Source of the DNA: Cinnamomum chago
Lineage: Eukaryota > Streptophyta > Magnoliopsida > Laurales > Lauraceae
Reading direction: 5' to 3'
DNA length: 64,000 nucleotides
Assembly: GCA_038049695.1 (NCBI GenBank)
Contig: CP142457.1
Coordinates: 27,799,001-27,863,000, forward strand
The stretch's first letter is position 1, and each line of letters begins with the position of its first letter. Of this stretch, positions 23,601-38,600 are shown one piece after another. The notes below the pieces were generated by a model. It saw only the letters and a list, made by a program, of their open reading frames with translations, ran no database searches and was not told where the DNA came from. Made by a program: the position numbers and the translations under genes.

Positions 23601-26600
23601 TGGCATCTTTAGTATGCCAAGAGGAGATCTTCTTCTCATCCTCAGTGGGTATAGGGTCAGAACCAGAAATATATCCCCATAATTCCTTAGCTTCAAGGTA
23701 TATTTGGAACTGAAAAGACCAAGCAGGGTAGTTCTTTCCCGTGAACCGGATCAAGGTAACTTCAGATTTTTCCATCGTAAACGATGTTGGCCAAAATATG
23801 ATTTAATAGCAATAAGACTGAGCAATCAGTGAAGAGAAACTATATAAAACCCAAAAAACAGCACCAAAATTTGTGCACAACAGGGCTCAAGATCCACTAT
23901 GTGGGCCCTGCCAAGTGAAAACAATAGCAGTAGGGACACGTATTGAACACAGCAGATGAGGATTGAAAAAGCAAGCAGCAGAATTATAACTAGTAACTGT
24001 TCCCAGAACAGTTGTGTAAAACAGCACAGAAAAACAGCCCAGAAAAACAGCCCCGACGAACACAACACAGAGATGGGTTTTGTTCGTGGTACCCACCAGA
24101 TGATCTGAGGACAAATCAGAGGCAAGGGATGAGATCAGATGTAAATTTCGCAACTGATGGAAGAAGGAATCCTAAAAAAGGATCAAGATCCAAGATTCTA
24201 GACGGCTGAGATTGAATCTTGTGGAGAAAATTGAAAAACCCTAGAAATTAGTAGATGGCCTACCTCTGATGATCATAAAATCTTGAAAAAATCACCAGAA
24301 AGTTGGATAATTCCAGTCTACCAGGATGGAAGAGATTTCCAGAGGGGCCGATGACGATCTGAAGTGGGCCACGTCTTGATCGGAGGTGATCTGTGATGAT
24401 CAGGGATGATCTCTTATTGCCTTGATACTATGTAAGATAAAAAACAAGGTTTTCTTGAACTTCGCTCTGATACCATGACAATTTCATGAACACAGAACCT
24501 TGAGAACCATGGTTATTGAATAAATACTGTGAATGTATTGCCGTGTCCCTTATTGGAGAGCACTCATCAATAAATATAAGTATTACATGCCTTATTCAAG
24601 GCTCAAAGATAAGGAAACTAACCAGTTAAGGAAACTAACCAGTCAAGGAAACTTGCTATTCGAAGATAAGGAAACTAACTAATTAAAATAATATGTACAG
24701 TTGAATTACAATTGAACCCAATCAATCCACGTGTGATATATGAATTGGATCTTCTCATGGGCCTTGGGCTTTATTAACACAAACTGTTGCCCAATTAACC
24801 AAATGAAATTTGTTTTTATCTTCTTTATCATTCCAGAGAATGTCCCGTTCAAGATTTTCAATGTGCTTCACCACCAACGCTGGGCATTTGAAAAGAGACA
24901 TGAAGTAGACTGGAATATTTGATAAAGCGGACTGGATCAAAGCGATTCTGCCCTCTAAGGACAAAAACTTAGCTTTCCAAGTAGCCAACTTCCTTTCCAC
25001 TCTTTCTACCACTGGATTCCAATCCAAACAGCCTTTGGCATAGTTCCTATGCATAAAGGCAAACCCAAAGAAGAAGTTAGAAAAGACCCCACTTAACAAC
25101 CGAAAACATCAGCTAGCGTAGAGATAGCCTGATCCTCCACCCTGATTCCAATCAATTCACCTTTGAAGAAATTAATCTTCAAGCTTGAAACCACTTTCAA
25201 AACACAGTATGATTGCTTTCACATTCTTTACTTGGACTTCGTTAGCCTCAAAAAAGATAAGAGTATCGTCGGCAAACTGTAGATGACTGATCGTAGGAGA
25301 TTCCTAGGCTGGAGAGAAACTTCGAAAAAGACTGGAGTCCACTGCTGCTGAAATCATTCTACTGAGAGCCTCCCCTGTGATAATTGGTATGCACCAAGCA
25401 ACCTAGAAATAAGCTACTAGTATGCGCACAATTAAAACTCGCAAGCGCACAAGATCACTATGTAATATAATGAATTGTAAGTACGAGGTCGATCCTACAA
25501 AGACTCGTGATAAAACAATGTCAAAAGCTACTAAAAATCAGAATATTAAATAAATGAAAAAGATGATTGAATGCTGATCGACTAACTTAAACTACTAAAA
25601 GCAGTAAATTAAGCTATTGAAAATAACCAAAATCTAAATGGAAAGTAACCTAACAAGAATCCTGCTAGGTTTGAAAACAATAAAAATGAACGAACTAGGG
25701 TTTCATCTACTCTCCTAACCTATCCTATGCATGTCCCTTATTATCCTTTAATAAAAAATCAGAATTATTAATGACATCTATCAACCTAGACCATGGCATG
25801 TGTATCTAGATTATTATTCCCCTAAACCTACTACATGAATTGTTCATTATGATGGAAAAACTAAGCATGGCATGTGTCCTAGTCAAAACAAACATAATGC
25901 ATAAAAACAATGAGAATGATAAATGCATGAGTCTAAGCATTGCATATATTTAGGTTATTCATGGTTCTAAACCCTAGATGCTTAACATCAAGATCAATCA
26001 AAATTAAGCTAGCTACTTTTAAATTTAATTGAACATGGCATGGCATATACAAATCTCATCAATTAAAAACATGGTTTAGAATCTCAACTAATAAAACTGA
26101 ATTCTTAATTAAAAGATGCCAAAAAGGGACTACATAAAACTAGGCTAGGGTTTCAATTACACCCTAGCCCTAAAAAGTTAGCTACTCATGTTTGTAATGA
26201 AAAATAACTTAGAAAAGAGAGTCATAAGAAAAACTCTAAAAGATTGAAGAAGAAGAAGGGGTCGGCCAGCAGCTTGCTTGATTTCTTCTTGCTCCAAAAA
26301 GCTCCTCAAATTGTGTTGTACGGTCGCTAGGGTGTGGTGATGATGGTGTTGTCGTCCACCCCCTTGTATCCCCTTATATACTTTTTGCAACAACCCTCTT
26401 TAGTGAATAGTTGCCTTGTAGGTTTAGATCTCCAACTTGCTTTACAATTAAACTTCCTAATTAGAATGAAATATTAGTCTTCTTTCTTGATTAGCAAGAC
26501 TTTCTAAATCTGGTCCCACTTGTATCTTCTAGAAAATTCCTCACATGGACCCACAAATCTGAGAATTAATTAAAAGAGATTAAATCTGAAGCTTGTAACA

Positions 26601-29600
26601 CAAAAGTGGGCCCATATGATGCATGCACAATGAGTGTGGGACCCTTTTTCAGACTTCTAATTTGGTTTGAATTCTTGCTTCAAACTTTCCTTATTTTTCT
26701 CATTTTTCTTCTCCATTCTTGGGCTCCACTTGTACTTGAATAAGACTTTCTAAATTCTGAACTTCAACTTTTGCAATGGCTGTGGGGCCCCCTTTGGGCG
26801 TGCAACACCTAATTAGGTTTTCTTCTTTTCCTTCTTTCTTTATTTCACTTTCCTTCCTTGATTATGCTTTCTTGTTCTCCAATTCTTTCCTTCTAATTTG
26901 GATTGTAAGTTCCCAAAGAATTAGAAAGTAGTCTTTGAAATCTGAAACAACTTGGATGGGACCCACCATGGCCCTCCTTGGTGATTCACACCTACTTCTC
27001 TTCATGAATTCTTCTCTTTTTATCTCCTTTTGACCCTTTACATAAAAATTAACAAAAACTATGTAAAATCAAATAAAACAACTATGACTAGCACAAGATA
27101 AACCAAATATTAGGGCTAAAACTGTAAACAAATAAGCACTTATCAATAATGAACAGTAAGGGGGAGAGTGGGTCTCCCTGGTGAAGAACTCTTTGAGCTG
27201 GGAAATAGCCTTTAGGGGCCCCATTAATAAGAATAGAAAAGGAAGTAGAAGCAATACATTCCTATATCCACCTTACCTATTTCCTACCAAAGCTTATCCT
27301 TCATATCAAATATAAAAGAAAGCCCCACTCTACTTTGTCATAGGCCTTTTCAAAGTGCAACTTGCATACCACACTTGGCAGTTTATCTCTTCTATATCTT
27401 GAATGAATACACTCGTTTGCTATGAGGACACCATCTAAGATCCGTCTTCCCTTCACAAATGCTCCTTGGGAGTGAGTTATAATGTGAGGCAATACCTTCT
27501 GGATACTACTTGCCAACACCTTAGCCAAAATTTTATAGATACTCCCTATGAGACTTATGATCCTGAAATCTCTGATTGACAAAGCTCCTTTCTTCTTAAG
27601 GGATTATGCAATGAAGGAAGCTCCTAAATTCTTGGATAAGACACCTCTTGAATGAAACTCACGCGTAAAATCAAACACATCCTCTTTTACATCCGACCAA
27701 TATCACTGAAAGAAGGCAATGGGGAATCCGCCTAGCCCTGGTGCTTTATCTCTACCAAGCTCAAAAACCACCTTTTTTCACCTCCTCTTCTTCAAATTCC
27801 CTTTCTAGCCATGCGGATCTCTCTTTCCCAATACTGTCGAAGCCTAAATTGTTCAGCAATGGTCTATCCCATTCTTCCTTCGAATTGAGAGAGGCTAAGA
27901 ACTCCAAAACATGCCTGATGATATCTGAAGTATGTTGTCACCATGCATAAGGGACTGAATTCTATTCACCCTTATCCTAGCTGAAGCCACTCCATGGTAA
28001 AATTGTGTTTCTATTACCCTCCTGAAGCCATTTACAACAGGATCTCTGCGTCCGCCTAATTTCCTCTCTTAATTTTCTATGGAACTTCTCTTTCAGTTTT
28101 ACCCTTCTCAATAGCTCATCCTCGTCTCCTCGGACAACTGGCTCAATTCTTCTTTCAACTCCAGAATCTTAATATCTTCTAAGATTTTCACTTTATCTCT
28201 CTCCACATCCCCAAAGTGATCTTTTGCCCAATCTTTGATCTTACCTTTGAGAAACTTGAGTTTCTTGGCTAGCCTAAAACCTGCCCTACCATCTACCTCT
28301 GCCTCCTCCCACCCAATTCTCACTTTATCCGGAAACTGTGGTTCCTCAAGCCACATCATCTCAAATCTAAAAGGAGAGGGGCCCCATCTCTCATATTTCA
28401 TGTCCAGGAGAATAGGACAATGATCCAAAGTAGGCTTGGGTGCTGGCAAACTTCCTGATAAAGATCCAGCTATTCACTGGAAACCAAGAATCTGTCTAGG
28501 CTTGACATTGATGGGGGATTTTGGTGGTTAGACCAGACCACGTATATTGAGCACCACCAAGGTCAAGATCACTGAGTGTGACAGTTTATCCAATCTGAAA
28601 ATCTCCTCATTTCTGATGTTACTAGGCCGCCTCCCAGCATTTCGCTCGGGAATCTAATGATGTTCCAATCTCCTCCTGCGGACCAAGGCCCCTTCCATCT
28701 GCCCCTAACATCGTTTAACTCCTTAAACATATCTTCTCTTCTCTGGTAGTTAGATGGCCCATTAACTGAAGTTGCCATCCATTTACAATTCCTTACCAGA
28801 TCCTCCACCACCATAGACACAGAAAACTCACCACTCCATCACAAAGATGAAGCGGTCGTCCCAAAGAAGCAAGATCCCACCAGCCAAGCCTATCGCATCT
28901 AGAGCTTTCCATTTAACATGCAATGAAACCCATAATTCTTTCAAAACTTTATGTGACATTGATCTTATTTCTGCTTCTTGAATCATATCAAAATTGATTT
29001 TGTTTTTGTTCAACATTTCTTTCAACACTAGCCTACGTCTTAGACCTTGCACATTCCATGAGAGAATCTTCATTCATATGGTTAAGAATCCCCCTGTTCC
29101 TTCCTACTCCCTCTACAGAAGGATGGAAATCTGCCTGACACTCCCTGTTTCTGTCATAATTGATACAGCACACTAGACTGTTGAGCTCCCTTGCCCCTTT
29201 TTTCCTGGATTTAACCACTTTGATGTCCTCTTCCTCTCTGTTCTGTTTTTTCCTTGCAACTGCAAACTCCACTAAATCCGAAGATCCCCTTTTACAATTT
29301 TCAATTGACAAACCAACCACCTTCCCACAATTGATCACCCCCTGTGGAATCCATTGGGACTCTTGATTCTGACAATGAGGGTCCTGGTTAGATGACTGAT
29401 CAATTGTCTTATGAGTTGGAAATTTCCCATTGAAAATGCTTTGATTAATCTTTTTGCACCTTTTCTGCCCCCGTCACTCTAGCTCTTTTGGGGGTGGGCA
29501 ATGAAACTCTGTCATTACTAGGGTCTGGGCAAGACATAATAGGCATCCCGTATTGATGAAGCGTCGGAGAGGAGCCTATTCCTTTCTTAGAAATGGTCAC

Positions 29601-32600
29601 CCAGTCTCCCTTTGCTAAATGAGTCCCCTCTGTCTTTGTTGAACTTGGCGTCTGCCGTCTGTGACCCTCTGGTGACATTCACAAGCTGCTTTTAGAAATT
29701 AATTTTTCTTTCTCCGCTGCTTCCCCATTGACTCAAGAAGGTCGAAAATTAGGCGAGGCATTTTGCTCCAAAGCATCACCTGAAGTCGGTTCCCCCTCAT
29801 TACAAACCCGTAGCACCTCTTGATGAGAGTGCATGGTGGCTTCCGATCCCCTCAAGGAACAGGGCCCTAGATCTTTGGATCTTCCAGCCGGCAAGGAAGA
29901 TCGTCCTGGTGTCCTGATGCTGGAATGAGAATCGCTATCGTTGTTATCAGGTGAAGAGATTCCCTCCGCAAACCCTTCTGCTCGAAGAGGAGAGGAATAG
30001 AGCCGCGATCTCAAAATGCACTCCTTTTCTTTTACTGTTTCGGGGCAGATATTATAAGATGGTAGACTTTTATTAAAAACAACTGGCAACTTGCTGGACT
30101 GAGCTTCAGTAAACCCTATCAAACTCGGCCCAGCATCATATGTCCACAGATCTTTAGATAGTTAGCCCTTTGACCATCAAGCTCGACTCAGCCAGACTTC
30201 ACTAGATTTGCCGGCTCTGCAAGTAAGGCATGAAGGGCGGGTGATTTTAATTTCAAAAATTCCTCTATGACGTCATCATCACCTTCCTCCCAGAGCTCCT
30301 CTGCGTTGCACCGAATCTGCTTCCCACGGCTCTTCTTATCAACGTCGCAACAAATCTGTTTCCCTTGGCTTTGCTTCTCTGTTGTCGATATTTCTCCCTC
30401 ACTTGACCTTTCATCATCTCCAGCCATGAGTGACATCGACAGATCCTCTTCAATCAGTACTGAATACTTTAAATCTTCAAACCCAGAGAGAAATGGAGGA
30501 TGGCAGAGCGTTCCTTCTACTCAGCAACACCTTAACCCGACCAGCCTGGGTATATTCTTTCCTCCTGTTTTCCAATTAACTTCCACTGTGCGCCCCACAC
30601 AGTTGCCTAAGAGTTTGAAAACCTTTTCATTCCAGGCATGCAGGGGAACACTTTTCATCAAGACCAAGCTGGACGAGGTGGTGGCCCTAAGTATTCCATC
30701 CAACGATCCGATGCCAGGAAGGGAGAAGGGGCCGAGTCTTCTGCGGCATTCTGCAATACTTCATCCACCTCCTTTTAAGAAAAAAGTTGTATCCAAACAA
30801 CTTGATCTTCAAGGAGTAGAAGGTGGTTGGGCCTTTTTTTATTTTTATAACGGAGGGTGTCCCAGCCCTTTGGGCTGGACTAATCCGTACGGGCCCTAGG
30901 GAGCTGGGTAAATCCCTTATGGCCCCAGTGTGGTAGTGCATTTTCGAATCCTCAACCTCTGGGAGCAAACCGTGGTCCTAGGCCAATTGAGCTACCCCTC
31001 GGGGTTGCGGTTGCTTTTACCCCAACATGGATCCAACCAGAGCTCTGCTTCCTTTAACCTTTTCTTATCAGATTTCGGAAACCCCACAATGTTGCAAAAC
31101 AGAGCTTCCTTTTCTTTTTTGATCACCCAAGGGGCCACACGAACTCCCTTTTCACCTCCCTCTTCTAAAATCCATCCGATTGCTCCTAAAGGAGAGGTGG
31201 CTGTCGCCTTCACTATCTCAGCATAGGAAGGCATGTGAGATGAAGATTTCCCCCTTAAACTGAACGAGAAGACTTTCTTGATGTCATCTCTTCTTGGGTT
31301 GCACATTGGCGAGATTTGCTTGGATCTTTTTTCCACCCCAGGACCTACCCATGGCTAGCTCGATTGCACGGTCAGCTTCCCCTCCTAGCAGTGAAACGAA
31401 TGAAAGCAAAGCCCCGGTTCTTCCTTATACTTTGGTCCAAGGGAATGAAAATGTCTCCTATCTTCCCTGCACGATAAAACATCACTTCCAGATCTCCTTT
31501 AGAGATGATGTCTGGCAGATTGTAAATGAAAATAGAGAAGGATGTTTCTCTAAGATGCTGAACATGTTTTGGGAAGGGCTCTCTGTTCAACTCAATTCAA
31601 TCAGATTTTCTTTTGTGGCTTTTGAAGACTCCACGGTTTTCATCTCTCTCACAAGCCATACTGAAGAAGAAATTGGGGGGTGCATGTTGTTGGCCCCTAG
31701 GGCTATGGCCTCCAACTTAGATGATGGGAAGAAAAAAAATTCTGGACACAAAGATCAGCAATTTTTATTTTCTTTTTTCGCCATTTGAGAGACTATAGCT
31801 TTTGCTTTTGTTGAATGATCAAACTTAGTATTAGGTGTTTTGGTGTGAAACAGGTTAAAAGAAGTAAATTTCAGGACAGGTTTGGAGGGTGGGTTGGCAG
31901 CTGAGTAGCATTTGTCAGAACGATTTTTCCCATGAATTCTTGGTAATTCAATTCCGTGCTAGCAGTAGGCAGTAAGAAAGTTATTATAAAATGAAAATTA
32001 TGGTGTTTTAGATATAAATAAAATAACATAATAGAAGATAAAGGTGGTAAAAATGGACTTCTGATACATTATAAGCTCAAATTGTGCTCGAAACCTGACC
32101 CACTAAACTCAATTTCAGCCAAGTAGTAAAAGCATGGTTTGTCTAGATTTTTAATCTGCAAAAGTGGGCACATGTTTTAGGAACACAAACTGTTGATTTG
32201 ATGGGCCACACCGAAAGCTTCTTTGCATAAGTTCAGAAACCCAAAGATCTGGCTTGGTTTGTTGTCCAAACTGAGTTGGTCAGACTCAGACCAGGCAGGT
32301 TAAAACTTGAAGACAACTAAGGCTTAAGATTAAATTCTAGTATCAAAAGAAAAAGAAACATCAATAAGATTTCCTAATCATCAAGTGGATTTGGATGCGG
32401 AACCTCTTTGAATCCAGGTGGCCAAATGAATCAGATTTCAATGTCCATTGGTGCGAATTCAAAGTGGCTACCATAATGGAAATTCAATTGGCTCTTCTGC
32501 CACTGAGAAGTTTCTGGTGCATTAGCCAATCAAGTAGGGGGCTTATCATATCAATGGTCTGAATAGCTTCAGTTTGGTCTCCAGTGATCATATCAATCAC

Positions 32601-35600
32601 TAATGGCTTGGATAACTAATCTCTGGGTTTCATCTGCTTGATTGACCTGTGCATATTCTGAAACTGAACATTGTGCATTTTCTCTTAAATTCATGATAGG
32701 GCTAATCTATTGCACAGAGTGCACTGATTTATGTATCATGTCTTTTGCACAGTATTTAAACATGCAATAGAATGGTCCACTACTGTATTGTTTATTTGGT
32801 GGTCCCATCAAGAATGTTTGGTAGAAAATCATGTTGATCGGATGGGCCTAAATTTTTTGACAAATGGATAGTGACTCAGCATCATATGGGAAAACTCGAT
32901 CCACTGGATGGCTGTGATTTTCCAACTTATTTGGTCCTTGAAAATTGGCTCATCCACAGTGGGCCTCATCTGATGAATGATTCGGATCACTGAGATATGG
33001 ATCTTGTATTTTTGTGAATTTTTACGATATAATCCTGTGTGCTTCGCTGGTTTGAAGATCTCTTATCCATTGTGGGGAATCAGGAGTCGGGATTTTAGTT
33101 GTTGTTGGCTGAATTGCTTCAGTAAATTTTATTTCAATGCTTATTTATATTTGATGTCATTTTGTTGTTTGGATAAACTGTTCTGTCCCTGAAGTATCTC
33201 AGTCATGTATGGATTGCTTGTATGGGTTTCTTTTGTCCAAATGATGGCTATGCCTCATAAAGAGCCAAACATTTGTCACATCAATTGCTTTTGATATTTA
33301 GTTAAAATGAGTTTGGGGAGGAAAAAAAAACTAGTGTTCTGTTTGGATAGTTCCTGTGGAAACCTTTGTAGGTACTTGAGAGATCCATATTCCCCACTGT
33401 TGTTTTATAATCATAAATAGATGAGTTGCTGTGGAAAAGAAAAAATATATATTTTTTTTCTTAGGTTGTAAAATCAATATTTTTATCAGACATATTTTGT
33501 CTCAATATGTTGTCATTACCATTTGTTATTGTAGCAATTTACTTTTTTGCCATCTTCAATCTGCATTTTCAAACTTTATTACTTGAAGAGTCTGAAATAG
33601 CTGCTCTTAAGCTTACATGTTATATATGTAAGTTTTTATGTAGGTTACACCAGCAAGAATATATTGATTTCATTTTACTAAAATGGTTGTTTGATTTGTA
33701 AGAGTTATCTTGACCATTTTAAAACTAATACAGGTGGATAATAATTACTACTTCTACTTTGGCTCTTAGATTGACAATACTTCCTGTACTTATTTTGCAA
33801 CTTAAGAAGCTTGAAAGGATGTCAGAGTTATTGCCAAAATGTGAGTACCGATGTCTTTATTGTGACCTTGTAGGTGATATAATAAAGGTTTCATACTGTG
33901 CTGCCTTCATTATAATTGGAAGTATATCATTTTAATCTGTAACTAGAAATTCATAAAGAAAAGAAAGTTAAAGGTAGCCATTCCAAAAGAAAGGGAAAAA
34001 AAAAACTCTACAGTATAAGAGATACATACTCAAAACACAAAAGGAAAGAGAACACAAAAATGTGATCCCAAAAAATGTATCCTCCAATATAAAGAAAGTT
34101 GTTTCGGTATAGTTTTGTCTATAAACATTGAAGCCTTGTGTACCATTGCATCTGGAAAACTAAGCTGAATGCTATAAAAATCTTGTCTTTTGATCAGTGA
34201 AGTTAGTGCAACTCATGATTTCTCATGATTCAAATAACAATGATCATCTTTTAGACACAAATAGAAACATACATAGTAAAATGCACGTAAAATGTTGCAC
34301 CTTTGGATGGCTGCCCATGTAATTATGGTACTTTATTTCTCATTTAATATAAGTTTACTGTAATAATTTAAATAAAAAGATGCAAAATCATAAAATAAAC
34401 ACACACACAGACAAGTATGTATGTTTGTATCCTAATTGCTCGAAGGGACAATGACTTCAAAAAACTGGATTTCAGTTGTGGACCCTTTGATGGATTAATA
34501 GCAATGGACTCAGAATTTTAGTCTTCATTCCTACGCCCCACTAACGTGGCCTAGCTCAGGATCGTCGCAAATGAGTATATCAAACCCAATAGGGACTGAC
34601 CGAAGGCTTACTCACGTAACCCTCACAATTCCACACGGACAATGGAAGTTAAATCACTCGAGGAAATTGAATGTATTAGTTGATGCATGAATCATTTATA
34701 AGTGAGATAAATTAGAAGCTGCTAATTAAACCAAATCAAATGGAAATCAACTGGAATCTAAAAGACAAGGATCCTTAAATCGTGGATCTCTGTGCCCTAG
34801 ATCCAAACGGATATAATCATGGGCCAGTTCAGTGGACATGGGCCTGGCTCATCCTTCATCAACTCTCCCTGTCTTGGAAATGCTTGACTCCGACGAGTTA
34901 ATGGCTTGGTGTCTCTTGTAGAAATCTGGATCCAGGTGCTGGAAATCAGAAGTTGCAATCCAAGTAGCATTTGAGATATAGGACAATTCTACCAATGGAA
35001 TCCATGTTTTATTTTTCTTGTCAGTATAGTCCTCATGTACTGCTTGCTTTTTAATGAAAGTTAACATTAAAAAAAAGTGACAAGGAACTTCTGATAACCT
35101 CCTCGAGGATGTTAATGATTTTGTTAGTCGAAGAGGACACAGGTGGCAGACTGATGAGGCGCTCTTCATATTCATCATCAGCATCATGACCTTGATTTAA
35201 AGAGATATCCTCTACATTGAAAGTAGTGCTTATGCCTGAATCTGCAAGTAGATCCAAACATGGTTTAAAATCACGGTCGTGATTGCCATCATGTTTGACC
35301 TTGAAAACCGTTATGACGCAACATCGCGACCTGGTCCATTGTGATGCGAATTTTATTTTACTTAAAAAATAAAAAAACTAAAAATATTATAAAATGCTAG
35401 AAAACATTGTTTTTTACCCATTAGTAAACACTTCAAAGCAAAATGTCGGTCTCCCTAAGTCATAATACCCTATATTGTTGTCTTATCTAAAACTTGTAAA
35501 GTCTGTCATGAATTAAATAGATCTACATGTATAGATTAAAGTAAGTTGAAATATCACAAATTTTGCAGTATGTATTGCAACCATAATTTTGAACTATCCA

Positions 35601-38600
35601 TTAGTGTTAAATACTCAAAGTCAAGAAAAAGTAGTAATAGTGCTCAGTTACTCAATCGACAAGTAGAGAGTGACTTTCAATTTTCAATTAACATGTACTA
35701 CTACATTAAGATGAATTAATTAATTAAAAAAAAGTTTAGACATAGGGGTATTGTGGTTGAGGAGGGGAATAAGCCTTCATATGAGAATCCACCAAAATCT
35801 TGCAAATCATTTGAGTTTTTGTGAAGCTCTAGTACAGTCTTAGGAAGCTCCACAAATGGTTTGGAAAAGAAAGATGGGAGAAGAAAATAAAAAATTCATT
35901 GTCGGCCGATATTTTGACCGTTATTTTCAAAATAACGGCTCTTGTGACCATTACAGACTAGTATTTTCACTTTTTTTTTTTTGAGACCGTGACCGTTATA
36001 TTGAAAATAATGAACGACATAGGCCGTTACAAACCATAATGGCCGTTTTTTTAAACCATGGATCCATAACATGGGCATTAGCACTAAGCTTTGTCATGGT
36101 CTTGAAGGGACCTGGATTGCGAGGTTGCAACTTTTTTTTTGATCCCAGAGGTAACTGTGTCGGACGAATGCGAGCCATGACCATGTCTCCCATAGCAAAC
36201 TCAACAGAACTCGTCACATATGTACATGCTGCTTGTATGAATCATTCCTAACAGCTAAGTTGCATTGAACTTTTTCATGTACTTGCCGCATGTGACAAAT
36301 GAAATCATCTACCTGGACTCTAGGTCTTACTTGAGTAGGTAAAGGAGCAAAATCAATAGGAAGATGTGGGCATACTCCAATTACTGCTTTAAAGGGCCAC
36401 ATCCGGTGGACCCATTGACCGAATTATTGTAAGTGAATTCAGCCATAGGTATTACCATATTCCATGTACCAATATGGTCGTGAACAAGACACTGGAGTAA
36501 CTTGCCCAAACTTTCATTTACCACATTTGTTTGTCCGTCGGTCTAGAATTGATAAGCACTTGAGAACCATAGCTTTGTCCTTTTTGCCATTGATTGGGTC
36601 TTTCTCGAAATAACTCAAATCTCGTGTCGTGATTTGACACCTGTCTTCGGAAGTCCATGAAGATGTACAACTTCTCAAAAGAATAATTGTGCTATCTTGT
36701 ATGTGTGCAGTTGTTGAACATGGGATAAAATGTGCCATCCCCAAGAAGCCATCGATGCCTACAAAAGTAGAGTCTACCTTCCTAATTATCTTAGGTAATC
36801 CCAAGATGAAGTCCATGTTGATGTCTTTCCACAGAACTTGTGGGACCCGCAATGGTTGATAAAAAGCTGTATTTTCTTATTGCCTTTTGCCGGTTGACAA
36901 GCTCGACACATTTCACATATCTTGCTAACATATGACTTCATGCGCGGCCAAAAATACCTATCTCTGATAAGTGCAAGGGTATCACAATGCAAATGTCTGC
37001 TACATCCACTGCATGTATTTCTTGTAGATTATGCTTGTGGATAAAAGTGGTCGGTAAATGGAGTTAAGTACCTTTAAATAAGCACCCGTCATGGATGCTG
37101 AAGTTCTCCATGGAGTAGATTAGAATAAATCTGGCCAAAATCTCTGCCTTCAGCATATTCTTGCTTTATTTCTTCAAATCCAAGCACGACAACAATCATA
37201 GAAGTAAGTAGATGCTTTTGATAGCTTAAGTTGTTGCCTTATTTCGCACCAAACACATGTAGAAGGTGGCAAGTCCATGAAAGCTTCAGACGTTAGACAT
37301 AGTTGTCAAAGTAGGTCAAGCAACGATAACCTTTACCTCTGCGGGGTCTGCCTCTATGCCCCGGGCCATCATGACATACCATAAGAAAACCACAAAGTCG
37401 CTCATGGAGGCAGACTTCTTAAGATTGATGTACAAGCACTTGCGGCGAAGGACTCTGAAAATGTCACAAATGATGGAGATGCTCTTCTATCTTGCTATAA
37501 ATCATAATCATCGAAGTAGACAAAGACGAATTTGCCGATAAACGGTTGCAACAGTTGGGTCATTATGCACATGATGGTAGAGATCATTTCATTTTGATTT
37601 GGTTCTTTATTTTCCTTTTGTCTGAGGCCTTTAGCTTCCTTGTATAGCTTCTCCTCTTTTTGGGCGGTGGTTGTATTTTTGGGGTTCTTCCCTAGCCGCT
37701 TCTTAGTATAGCCCTTTTATACTGTAAAGCTTTTGATCAGCATAAGTTACCATTTAAAAAAAAAAGATGGTACTAGAGGATTTGATCAAACCAAATCGCA
37801 TAACGAACCACTCGTAGAGGCCGTCTTTTTTTTGAAGGGTGTCTTCCATTCATCCCCCGGTTTGACGTGAATTTGGTGATAACCACTGCAAAGATCAAGC
37901 TTTGAAAATATACAAGCATCAGATATTACATCAATCATATCAGCCTGCTTGTTATTTTTCTGTTTCTGAGATTCTCTTGACGATTATAACTGGTATCAGA
38001 GCATCGATCCTTGGATGGCTGAGGTTACACGGCTTTCACAATTATTTAACTCCTTGGGATAGCTCAAGGAAACACCAGAGTTCCAACAGTGTGTTTTCGA
38101 CAAGCTGGCACAACACTTTCGCACGAGCTCATTCTTGGGCAGCCCAAGACAGTGCCCAGGCATTTTTCACCTGTTGGGGTACCTGCTTTCTATGTTAGAT
38201 TTCTTTTATGCATGCAATTCACAAAAGGCTCGGATGATGGAGCTGAGATTTGAAGAAGAAGCTCCAGTCCCCACCAACATTTTCAAAGCTGAATCAATTT
38301 CCCAAGGGGAGGATTTACTAGCCAGAAGGTTCATTCCAATGAAATTCGATGGCCAGCCTCTTAAGAGTAGTTGTGGACCGTTAAGCTTTTGGGAATGGTT
38401 TCCTAGTTGCTTTCCCAGCCACCCACGATTCTCAAGGTGGTAAGAATATTTGTTTCAATGGTCCAAGCATCCCTTCTCGAGCCAGTTTGGCCACACTGTC
38501 ATTACCAATATGACCTAATCTAGCATGCTCAAGTCTAGGAATAGGAAGGTGATACTTTATAGTGATTTTGTTGATAAAGCAACTATTCACACACATGCAC

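Larger units (their letters stand above)
19384..24779 (-). mobile_element. Ty1/copia retrotransposon 1, whole in outline, broken
   Basis: A 5.4-kb element with LTRs at 24476-24779 (5') and 19384-19670 (3'), a CAAAC target duplication (19379-19383 and 24780-24784), a tRNA-Met-type primer site (TGGTATCAGAGC) next to the 5' LTR and a purine tract by the 3' LTR. Parts in order on the minus strand: UBN2-type gag with CCHC knuckle (from 23775), protease (DSGASNHM), integrase, reverse transcriptase and RNase H ending near 19678. The LTRs differ by roughly 2-3% by eye, so it is fairly young. It is broken in about half a dozen places. It sits in the LINE, antisense to OXA2. Confidence 0.93.
18052..31760 (-). 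mobile_element. L1-type LINE, near full length, interrupted three times
   Basis: On the minus strand: an ORF1 region with an RNA-recognition motif (31590-30992 and on to 29445), an APE-type endonuclease (29073-28108), reverse transcriptase (27582-27146, then 25384-24785, then 19380-18862) and the C-terminal zinc-binding domain (18796-18374), ending in a poly-A tail seen as T at 18052-18064. Subtracting the copia element (19384-24779), the solo LTR (25385-27145) and the SINE (30834-31007) leaves about 6.4 kb, normal for a plant L1. Several frameshifts and stops split the frames, so it is inactive. It lies antisense to OXA2 in intron 1. The exact 5' end and target duplication were not found. 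Confidence 0.88.

Noticed and set aside
30267-30899. 210-codon + strand frame
   Set aside because: Antisense shadow of LINE ORF1 that runs on into the SINE; no resemblance to a protein family.
30983-30994. A tRNA gene
   Set aside because: The A box is perfect, but the B box is degenerate, no cloverleaf can be drawn, and the sequence continues into a SINE body with an A-tail.
34849-35257. Independent host gene encoding a chromodomain protein
   Set aside because: The chromodomain follows integrase motifs on the same strand and is the usual C-terminal end of a Ty3 chromovirus; the gap between them is a MITE.
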